This document shows, piece after piece, positions 57,066 to 64,000 of a stretch of DNA of 64,000 bases; positions within the stretch are counted from its first letter, which is position 1, and each line of letters begins with the position of its first letter. Both the position numbers and the translations under genes were made by a program. This DNA is from Enterococcus dispar ATCC 51266 (lineage in GTDB: Bacteria; Bacillota; Bacilli; Lactobacillales; Enterococcaceae). The notes under the pieces were generated by a model. The model ran no database searches, was not told where the DNA came from, and worked only from the letters and a program-made list of their open reading frames with translations. The stretch is taken from assembly GCF_000406945.1 (NCBI RefSeq), contig NZ_KE136354.1:675707-739706 (forward strand), read 5' to 3'.

Positions 57066-59060
57066 ATGATTGATCGAGTAACCTCCAATCAATTTCAGTT
57101 AGTTTCAAAATATGAGCCAGCTGGGGATCAACCCGCAGCGATTAGTCAATTAGTGGCTGGTGTGAATGCCGGCAAGAAAGCACAGGTATTATTAGGTGCC
57201 ACTGGGACTGGTAAAACTTATACGATTTCAAATGTTATTAAAGATGTTAACAAACCGACTTTGATTATTGCACATAACAAAACGTTGGCAGGACAATTAT
57301 ATGGAGAATTCAAAGAATTTTTCCCCAACAATGCCGTGGAGTATTTCGTTAGCTACTATGATTACTATCAACCAGAAGCTTATGTTCCATCTTCTGACAC
57401 CTATATTGAAAAAGACTCAAGTATTAACGATGAAATTGATAAATTACGACATTCGGCAACAAGTGCTTTACTAGAGCGTAATGATGTTGTCGTTGTTGCA
57501 TCGGTTTCGTGTATTTTTGGTTTAGGTTCACCAATGGAATATCAAAAGCAGGTCGTATCTTTACGCGTTGGTATGGAAATCAGTCGGGACCAATTATTGC
57601 GAGATCTCGTGGAAATTCAATTTGAACGAAATGATATCGATTTTCAACGGGGACGTTTTCGTGTCCGAGGAGATGTTATTGAAATTTTTCCTGCTTCACG
57701 AGATGAACGGGCATTACGAATTGAATTTTTTGGTGATGAAATTGATCGCATTCGTGAAGTAGACGCGCTAACTGGCGAAATAATGGCAGAAACAGAGCAT
57801 GTCTCCATATTTCCAGCGACTCACTTTGTGACAAATGAAGACCACTTAGAAACCGCGATTGCATCGATTCAAAAGGAATTGGATTTTCGCTTGAAAGTTT
57901 TAAGAGATAATAATCAGTTATTAGAAGCGCAACGTTTGGAACAGCGCACCAATTATGATATCGAGATGCTGCGTGAAATGGGATATACTTCTGGAATTGA
58001 AAATTATTCCCGTCACTTAGATGGTCGTAAAGAAGGCGAACCGCCTTACACATTGATTGATTTCTTTCCAGATGATTTTTTAATCGTGATTGACGAATCT
58101 CACGTCACAATGCCACAAATTCGTGGGATGTACAATGGGGATAGGGCACGTAAACAAATGCTAGTTGATTATGGATTTCGTTTGCCTTCTGCTCTTGACA
58201 ATCGACCACTGCGCTTAGAAGAATTTGAAGAACATGTTCATCAAATTATTTACGTCTCGGCTACACCAGGACCATATGAGGCAGAACAAACCGACACTGT
58301 AATTCAACAAATTATTCGTCCAACCGGATTATTAGATCCCGTGATTGAAGTTCGACCAATTATGGGCCAAATTGATGATTTAGTCGGTGAGATTAATGAA
58401 CGGGCTGCAAAAGATGAACGTGTTTTTGTGACCACATTAACAAAAAAAATGTCGGAAGATTTGACCGACTATTTTAAAGAATTGGGCATTAAAGTAAAAT
58501 ATCTTCACAGCGACATTAAAACTTTAGAACGAACGGAAATTATCCGTGATTTGCGCTTAGGGAAATTTGACGTCTTAGTGGGAATTAACTTATTAAGAGA
58601 AGGTTTGGATGTACCGGAAGTGTCTTTAGTGGCGATTTTAGATGCAGATAAAGAAGGTTTCTTACGCAGTGAACGTTCTTTAGTACAAACAATTGGCCGT
58701 GCCGCTCGTAATTCAGAGGGGAAAGTAATTATGTACGCTGATAAAATTACTGATTCCATGCAAAAAGCGATGGATGAAACTTCTCGCCGTCGCGGTATTC
58801 AGGAAAAATACAATGAAGACCATGGTATCGTCCCCAAAACAATTATTAAAGAGATTCGTGATTTAATTGCGATTACTAAGACTAGTGATGATGCGGGTAA
58901 AGAAGTAACTTTGGCTAATTATGATGAATTAACCAAAGAAGAAAAAGATACCTTATTAATCAAATTGGAAAAAGAAATGAAAGAAGCGGCAAAAACGTTA
59001 GACTTTGAAACAGCCGCCACGTTGCGGGATACGATTTTAGAACTAAAAGCGACGGAATAA
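57066..59060 (+). CDS. uvrB: Excinuclease ABC subunit B
   Basis: A 664-residue damage-verifying helicase of nucleotide excision repair. Walker [14 protein letters not shown] (about 38-50), the beta-hairpin region [16 protein letters not shown] that inserts into DNA, Walker B VIDESHV, motif V/VI ([22 protein letters not shown]) and the C-terminal UvrC-binding UVR motif ([21 protein letters not shown]) are all present. GGAGG precedes ATG 57066. A LexA box lies upstream, so it is SOS-induced together with uvrA. Confidence 0.97.
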   Translation: MIDRVTSNQFQLVSKYEPAGDQPAAISQLVAGVNAGKKAQVLLGATGTGKTYTISNVIKDVNKPTLIIAHNKTLAGQLYGEFKEFFPNNAVEYFVSYYDYYQPEAYVPSSDTYIEKDSSINDEIDKLRHSATSALLERNDVVVVASVSCIFGLGSPMEYQKQVVSLRVGMEISRDQLLRDLVEIQFERNDIDFQRGRFRVRGDVIEIFPASRDERALRIEFFGDEIDRIREVDALTGEIMAETEHVSIFPATHFVTNEDHLETAIASIQKELDFRLKVLRDNNQLLEAQRLEQRTNYDIEMLREMGYTSGIENYSRHLDGRKEGEPPYTLIDFFPDDFLIVIDESHVTMPQIRGMYNGDRARKQMLVDYGFRLPSALDNRPLRLEEFEEHVHQIIYVSATPGPYEAEQTDTVIQQIIRPTGLLDPVIEVRPIMGQIDDLVGEINERAAKDERVFVTTLTKKMSEDLTDYFKELGIKVKYLHSDIKTLERTEIIRDLRLGKFDVLVGINLLREGLDVPEVSLVAILDADKEGFLRSERSLVQTIGRAARNSEGKVIMYADKITDSMQKAMDETSRRRGIQEKYNEDHGIVPKTIIKEIRDLIAITKTSDDAGKEVTLANYDELTKEEKDTLLIKLEKEMKEAAKTLDFETAATLRDTILELKATE

Positions 59061-59065
59061 AATAA

Positions 59066-59095
59066 GTTTAAAAGCGTCTTTTGACGCTTTTAAAC
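59066..59095. other. Perfect hairpin between uvrB and uvrA
   Basis: GTTTAAAAGCGTC / GACGCTTTTAAAC form a perfect 13-bp stem with a 4-nt loop. No T-run follows; the uvrA ribosome site AAGGAG starts 5 nt later. It may act in mRNA stability or partial termination. Confidence 0.6.
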
Positions 59096-59112
59096 GATTA
59101 AGGAGTAAAGAT

Positions 59113-61932
59113 ATGGCAAATGATAAAATCGTGATTCATGGCGCCAGAGCCCATAATTTAAAAAATATTGATGTAACGATTCCGCGAGATGAACTGGTTG
59201 TGGTAACAGGGCTTTCTGGTTCTGGGAAAAGTTCGCTTGCTTTTGATACTTTATATGCAGAAGGACAACGGCGTTATGTTGAAAGTCTTTCAGCATATGC
59301 TCGTCAATTCCTAGGTCAAATGGATAAACCGGATGTCGATAGTATCGATGGTTTGAGTCCTGCTATTTCGATTGATCAAAAAACAACGAGTAAAAATCCG
59401 CGTTCAACGGTTGGAACAGTAACAGAGATTAATGATTACTTGCGCTTATTATACGCTCGTGTTGGGCATCCCATTTGTCCAAATGATCATATTGAAATTA
59501 CAAGTCAATCTGTAGAACAAATGGTCGATGAAGTCTTAACCTTACCAGAGCGCACCAAAATTCAAATTTTAGCTCCTATTGTGTATCAAAAAAAAGGGCA
59601 ACACAAAAAGGTTTTTGAATTAATTCAAAAAGAAGGTTATGTGCGGGTCCGTGTAGATGGCGAAATTTATGATATTAGTGAAGTACCAGAGCTGGAAAAG
59701 AATTTAAAACATGAAATTGCAATTGTTATTGATCGAATTGTGGTTAAAGATGGTATTCGTTCTCGTTTGTTTGATTCTTTTGAAGCAGCTTTACACTTAG
59801 CGAAAGGTTATGCAGTCGTCGATGTTATTGGTCAAGAGGAAAAATTATTTAGTGAACATTACTCTTGTCCTTATTGTGGTTTTACGGTAGGAGAATTAGA
59901 ACCACGTCTGTTTTCTTTTAACGCGCCTTTTGGAGCATGTCCGGAATGTGATGGTTTAGGTGTGAAATTAGAAGTCGATTTGGACTTGGTTATTCCAGAT
60001 CAAAGCAAAACATTACGTGAAGGTGCGATTGTACCTTGGAATCCAATTAGTTCACAATATTATCCTGAAATGTTAGCTCAAGCCTGCGATAGTTTTGGGA
60101 TTGATTTAGATACTCCATTTGAAAAATTGCCTGAAGAGCAACAACAAATTGTTTTAAGAGGGTCAAATGGAGAAACCTTCCATTTTCATTATGAAAATGA
60201 TTTTGGTGGTGTTCGCGATGTTGAAGTTCCTTTTGAAGGCGTATTAACCAATATCAAGCGTCGTTACCACGAAACCAATAGTGATTTTACCAGAGATCAA
60301 ATGCGTCTTTACATGACAGAGCTTACCTGTGAGGCTTGTCATGGATATCGCTTAAATCCGCAAGCCTTATCAGTCCAAATTAATGGAACTCATATTGGTG
60401 CAGTTAGTGAAAAGGCGATTCATGCTGCCTTGAACTTTTTTGAAACGGTAAAATTAACCGAGCAAGAACAAATGATTGCAAAACCAATTCTAAAAGAAAT
60501 TGGTGATCGCTTAAATTTCTTGCAAAATGTTGGTTTGGACTATTTAACTTTAAGCCGTGCTGCTGGAACATTATCTGGAGGGGAAGCACAACGAATTCGG
60601 TTGGCTACTCAGATTGGTTCAAACTTATCCGGGGTCTTGTATATTTTGGATGAACCATCGATTGGTTTGCACCAACGAGATAATGATCGACTGCTAGCTT
60701 CTTTGCGAAAGATGAGGGATTTAGGCAATACTTTAATTGTCGTTGAACATGATGAAGATACGATGCGAGCCGCTGATTATCTAATTGATGTTGGACCTGG
60801 CGCCGGTGCACAAGGTGGCGAAATTGTGGCGGCTGGGACACCAGATGAAGTCGCTGCCAATCCTAATTCCATTACCGGACAATATTTATCGGGTAAAAAA
60901 GTGATTCCAGTACCAAAAACGCGCCGCAAGGGCAACGGTAAGAAGTTAAAAATCACAGGAGCGTCAGAAAATAATTTAAAAAACGTGAATGTTGATTTTC
61001 CATTAGGAAAGTTTATCGCGGTTACTGGTGTCTCAGGATCGGGTAAGTCCACATTAGTGAATGAAATTTTGAAAAAAGCGTTGGCCCAAAAAATTAATCG
61101 CAATTCGAATAAACCCGGCAAATTCAAAAAAATGACCGGCTATGAATCAATTGAAAAAATAATTGATATTGATCAAAGTCCAATTGGCAGAACACCCCGG
61201 AGTAATCCGGCGACTTATACAAGTGTCTTTGATGATATTCGCGATTTATTTGCCAAAACAAATGAAGCCAAAATTCGCGGCTACAAAAAAGGTCGGTTTA
61301 GCTTTAACGTGAAAGGTGGTCGCTGTGAGGCTTGTCGCGGTGATGGTATTATCAAAATTGAAATGCACTTTTTACCAGATGTATACGTACCGTGCGAAGT
61401 GTGCCATGGAAAACGCTACAACTCTGAAACCTTAGAAGTTCACTATAAAGGTAAAAATATTGCCGAAATTCTAGATATGACAGTTGAAGATGCCGTGGAA
61501 TTTTTCAAACATATTCCTAAAATTCATCGCAAATTGCAAACAATCGTTGATGTCGGCTTAGGTTACGTCACATTAGGCCAGCCTGCAACTACTTTATCTG
61601 GTGGGGAAGCACAACGTATGAAATTAGCCAGTGAACTCCACAAAAATTCCAACGGAAAAAGTTTCTATATCCTAGATGAGCCGACTACGGGTCTTCATAC
61701 AGACGACATTGCTCGGTTGTTGAAAGTTTTGGAACGTTTATCAGATGCTGGGAATACTGTTTTAGTGATTGAACACAACTTAGATGTTATTAAATCTGCA
61801 GACTATGTCATTGACCTTGGTCCTGAAGGCGGCGACGGCGGCGGAATGATTATTGCTAAAGGTACGCCCGAACAAATTGCCAAAGTTAAAGAAAGCTATA
61901 CCGGACAATATTTGAAAAAAGTTTTAAATTAA
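59113..61932 (+). CDS. uvrA: Excinuclease ABC subunit A
   Basis: A 939-residue damage-sensing ABC ATPase. Two ATPase halves are shown by Walker A motifs [14 protein letters not shown] (near 31-44) and [14 protein letters not shown] (near 635-648), and two signatures ([24 protein letters not shown]). Zinc modules appear as CPYCGF...[16 protein letters not shown] and CEACRGDG...CEVCHGKRY. Length is typical. It follows uvrB by about 50 nt and is closed by a terminator; both are under SOS control. Confidence 0.98.
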   Translation: MANDKIVIHGARAHNLKNIDVTIPRDELVVVTGLSGSGKSSLAFDTLYAEGQRRYVESLSAYARQFLGQMDKPDVDSIDGLSPAISIDQKTTSKNPRSTVGTVTEINDYLRLLYARVGHPICPNDHIEITSQSVEQMVDEVLTLPERTKIQILAPIVYQKKGQHKKVFELIQKEGYVRVRVDGEIYDISEVPELEKNLKHEIAIVIDRIVVKDGIRSRLFDSFEAALHLAKGYAVVDVIGQEEKLFSEHYSCPYCGFTVGELEPRLFSFNAPFGACPECDGLGVKLEVDLDLVIPDQSKTLREGAIVPWNPISSQYYPEMLAQACDSFGIDLDTPFEKLPEEQQQIVLRGSNGETFHFHYENDFGGVRDVEVPFEGVLTNIKRRYHETNSDFTRDQMRLYMTELTCEACHGYRLNPQALSVQINGTHIGAVSEKAIHAALNFFETVKLTEQEQMIAKPILKEIGDRLNFLQNVGLDYLTLSRAAGTLSGGEAQRIRLATQIGSNLSGVLYILDEPSIGLHQRDNDRLLASLRKMRDLGNTLIVVEHDEDTMRAADYLIDVGPGAGAQGGEIVAAGTPDEVAANPNSITGQYLSGKKVIPVPKTRRKGNGKKLKITGASENNLKNVNVDFPLGKFIAVTGVSGSGKSTLVNEILKKALAQKINRNSNKPGKFKKMTGYESIEKIIDIDQSPIGRTPRSNPATYTSVFDDIRDLFAKTNEAKIRGYKKGRFSFNVKGGRCEACRGDGIIKIEMHFLPDVYVPCEVCHGKRYNSETLEVHYKGKNIAEILDMTVEDAVEFFKHIPKIHRKLQTIVDVGLGYVTLGQPATTLSGGEAQRMKLASELHKNSNGKSFYILDEPTTGLHTDDIARLLKVLERLSDAGNTVLVIEHNLDVIKSADYVIDLGPEGGDGGGMIIAKGTPEQIAKVKESYTGQYLKKVLN

Positions 61933-61956
61933 ATCACTAATATTTCTTTTAGAAAT

Positions 61957-61993
61957 AGAGCAGTCAGAAGATAGCTTTTGATTGCTCTTTTTC
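61957..61993 (+). terminator. Terminator of uvrA
   Basis: Arms AGAGCAGTCAGAAG / CTTTTGATTGCTCT (two mismatches or wobbles) with loop ATAG and a T-run. The right arm overlaps the next promoter. Confidence 0.75.
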
Positions 61994-62006
61994 TTTATGG
62001 TATGAT
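61978..62006 (+). promoter_or_regulatory. Probable promoter of the D-Asp ligase operon
   Basis: TTGATT (61978-61983) and TATGAT (62001-62006) are 17 bp apart; the -35 lies in the uvrA terminator stem. Confidence 0.5.
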
Positions 62007-62070
62007 ACGAATGTTGTATTAATAGAAGATTCTATAGTTAAAGTAAAACATGAAGTGAGTGTGGTAAAAA

Positions 62071-63324
62071 GTGGAACAACAACCTTTTGTCCCCATATTA
62101 TTAGGTAGTGATATGAATGTTTATGGCATGGCCCGAGCATTTTATGAAGAATACGGTATGAAATCAACCGCATATGCTTCTTTTCAATTAGCACCAACGA
62201 AATATAGTAAAATTGTAGATGTAAATGTAATTCCAGGTTTTGATCAGGATCCTGTCTTTATTGAGGAATTATTAAAACTAGCGCAGACAAAATATCAAGA
62301 TCGCGGAATAAAATATTTATTGGTGGCTTGTGGTGATGGTTATGCAGAATTGTTGTCGCAACATAAAGAGGAATTGAAAGAATATTATGTTTTTGCAGCA
62401 AACGATTATACTCTATTTGAAAAATTAATTAATAAGGTTAGTTTTTATGATATTTGTGAAAAATATCAACTGCCTTATCCGAAAACATTAATTATTACGA
62501 AGGATATGGTCGTTGACGGTAAATTAAATCAAGATTTACCTTTTGAATTCCCAGTTGCTTTAAAACCAGCCAATAGTGTGGAATGGTTATCTGTCGATTT
62601 TGAAGGACGTAAAAAGGCCTTTATTATTGATAATTTATCCGAGTTTAATATGATTTTAGATCGTCTATACAAAGCTGGCTATACAAGCGAAATGATTGCT
62701 CAAGATTTCATTCCTGGGGATGATAGCAATATGCGGGTATTAAATGCTTATGTGGATCAAAATGGGCATACACGCTTTATATTTTTAGGACATCCTTTAT
62801 TGGAAGATCCGGCACCGGCTGCAGTCGGAAATTACGTGGTGATTGTCCCCGATGAAAATGACGCAATTTATCAAACAATTAAAAGCTTTTTAGAGAAAAT
62901 TAATTATGTTGGCTTTGCCAACTTTGATATGAAATATGATCGTCGAGACGGCCAATATAAATTATTTGAAATTAACTTGCGCCAAGGACGAAGTAGTTTC
63001 TTTGTCACGTTAAGTGGTTTCAATTTGGCTAAATATGTCACAGAAGACCTGGTATTTAATAGTGTATTTAGAGAAACGGCATACGGTCGTAAAGATAATC
63101 CGGATGCGAAAGTTTGGTTGGGCGTACCCAAAAAAGTTTTTCGCCGATATGCAAAAGATAATGCAGATAAACAATATGCAGAAAATTTGATTAAAGCAGG
63201 ACGTTTTGGAACAACCTTGTTTTATGAAAAGGATTCATCTATTCGTCGCTATATATTGATGAAGTATGCTTTCCACAATTATGTAACAGGCTTTAAGAAA
63301 TACTTCAGTGAGAAAGAAGGCTAG
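62071..63324 (+). CDS. ATP-grasp carboxylate-amine ligase, D-aspartate ligase (Asl-like)
   Basis: A 417-residue ATP-grasp enzyme. An N-terminal Rossmann-like part ([22 protein letters not shown]) is followed by the ATP-grasp fold: the Lys loop in [13 protein letters not shown] (near 165-177), hinge residues [11 protein letters not shown], and metal ligands in [25 protein letters not shown] (Glu/Asn). It resembles D-aspartate ligase of E. faecium, which attaches beta-carboxyl D-Asp to the Lys of the peptidoglycan precursor. The aspartate racemase gene 5 nt downstream supports this strongly. Start is GTG. A broader carboxylate-amine ligase role cannot be excluded by sequence alone. Confidence 0.85.
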   Translation: MEQQPFVPILLGSDMNVYGMARAFYEEYGMKSTAYASFQLAPTKYSKIVDVNVIPGFDQDPVFIEELLKLAQTKYQDRGIKYLLVACGDGYAELLSQHKEELKEYYVFAANDYTLFEKLINKVSFYDICEKYQLPYPKTLIITKDMVVDGKLNQDLPFEFPVALKPANSVEWLSVDFEGRKKAFIIDNLSEFNMILDRLYKAGYTSEMIAQDFIPGDDSNMRVLNAYVDQNGHTRFIFLGHPLLEDPAPAAVGNYVVIVPDENDAIYQTIKSFLEKINYVGFANFDMKYDRRDGQYKLFEINLRQGRSSFFVTLSGFNLAKYVTEDLVFNSVFRETAYGRKDNPDAKVWLGVPKKVFRRYAKDNADKQYAENLIKAGRFGTTLFYEKDSSIRRYILMKYAFHNYVTGFKKYFSEKEG

Positions 63325-63329
63325 ATTTG

Positions 63330-64000
63330 GTGGAAAACTTTTTTAGTATTTTAGGTGGAATGGGGACTCAAGCAACGGAAAGTTTTGTTCGTCTGCTAAA
63401 TCTACGGACGGTTACCCACAAAGATCAAGACTATTTAAATTACGTTTTATTTAATCATGCCACAGTGCCCGATCGGACTGCGTATATTTTGGATCAAAAC
63501 GCTGAAAATCCTTTGCCTTTTTTATTAGACGACATTGCAAAACAAAATTTATTGCAACCAAACTTTATTGTTTTGACCTGTAATACTGCCCATTACTTTT
63601 TTGATATGTTGCAGGCAGCAACCGAAATTCCGATTTTGCATATGCCGCGAGAAGCAGCAATTGAAATGAGCCGTCGTCAAAAAGGTGGTAAAGTTGCTTT
63701 TTTAGGAACAGAAGGCAGTGTAAAAGCCGGTGTTTATCAACGGGAACTTGAAAAAGTCGGTTTTGAAGTGATGTTACCTAATAAAAAATTACAACAAAAA
63801 GTAAATAATTTGATTTATCGTGATATTAAAGAAAATGACTTTTTAAATAAAGCACTTTATTATGAAATTTTAGTTGAAGCTATCGAAGCGTGCGGCTGCG
63901 CCAGTGCCGTTTTAGGTTGTACCGAATTATCTTTAATGCAAGAGTTTGCAACGGATAATCCCTATGATGTCGTCGATGCTCAGTCGATTTTAGTTGATCG
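63330..64000 (+). CDS. racD: Aspartate racemase (partial, runs off the window)
   Basis: A frame open to the window edge (223 codons seen). It has the aspartate/glutamate racemase fold: [15 protein letters not shown] at the start, the first catalytic Cys in [11 protein letters not shown] (near residue 90), and the second in LGCTELSLM (near 200). It should convert L-Asp to D-Asp, the substrate of the ligase encoded just upstream. GTG 63330 is the chosen start (GAAGG upstream); TTG 63327 is equally possible. The C-terminus is missing. Confidence 0.88.
   Translation, partial: MENFFSILGGMGTQATESFVRLLNLRTVTHKDQDYLNYVLFNHATVPDRTAYILDQNAENPLPFLLDDIAKQNLLQPNFIVLTCNTAHYFFDMLQAATEIPILHMPREAAIEMSRRQKGGKVAFLGTEGSVKAGVYQRELEKVGFEVMLPNKKLQQKVNNLIYRDIKENDFLNKALYYEILVEAIEACGCASAVLGCTELSLMQEFATDNPYDVVDAQSILVD

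Overview
The window is about 64 kb of core chromosome from a low-GC Gram-positive bacterium. It most resembles the family Enterococcaceae (Enterococcus, Vagococcus, Tetragenococcus and relatives). The evidence is AT-rich DNA with strong AGGAGG-type ribosome sites and many TTG/GTG starts; RexAB instead of RecBCD; a single-chain RNase PH-RdgB fusion; a GlnP permease carrying two fused substrate-binding domains; a FabI with a divergent FabZ/FabN-like gene; and, at the right edge, a D-aspartate ligase followed by an aspartate racemase. That last pair implies a D-Asp cross-bridge in the peptidoglycan. I cannot fix the genus from sequence alone. I saw no prophage, transposase, CRISPR array, rRNA or toxin-antitoxin pair.

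Layout. 0.1-8.5 kb: accessory or poorly characterised genes (DUF305 membrane protein, large FAD protein, SOS-controlled YolD-like pair, tRNA-Leu, surface nuclease, small membrane proteins, nitroreductase, signal peptidase I). 8.6-15.9 kb: rexB-rexA recombinational repair. 15.9-22 kb: an HxlR regulator, a T-box-controlled pheST operon, a DUF1275 membrane protein and trpS. 22.2-25.3 kb: a four-gene glutamine/glutamate-type ABC transporter. 25.4-28.8 kb: murI, rph-rdgB, yfcE and the c-di-AMP-binding CBS protein. 28.8-34.2 kb: MscS channel, Na/Pi transporter, fabI with a divergent FabZ-like gene under apparent FabT operators, and a cyclophilin lipoprotein. 34.3-44.4 kb: MupG-like protein, a NUDIX gene with an apparent frameshift, a hydrolase, obg, DUF1269, rnz, an SDR, recJ and apt. 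44.6-51.9 kb: trhO, hemW and the HrcA/CIRCE heat-shock operon hrcA-grpE-dnaK-dnaJ. 51.9-56.7 kb: glycerol dehydrogenase-like, pcp and glnPQ. 57-62 kb: uvrB-uvrA with a LexA box. 62-64 kb: D-Asp ligase and partial racD.

Regulation is unusually easy to read here. There are two LexA boxes, two CIRCE elements (one also built as an intrinsic terminator), a T-box, FabT-like palindromes, a probable HxlR operator, a weak cre site and about twenty intrinsic terminators. Many annotated starts were moved to the codon with a proper ribosome-binding site.

I did not find a wholly new multi-gene system. The observations most worth checking are: the FabZ/FabN-like protein that lacks the catalytic histidine beside fabI; the A7 tract that shifts the NUDIX reading frame; the SOS-driven YolD-like pair without its usual polymerase partner; the CIRCE element that doubles as a terminator; and a short intergenic repeat present twice.
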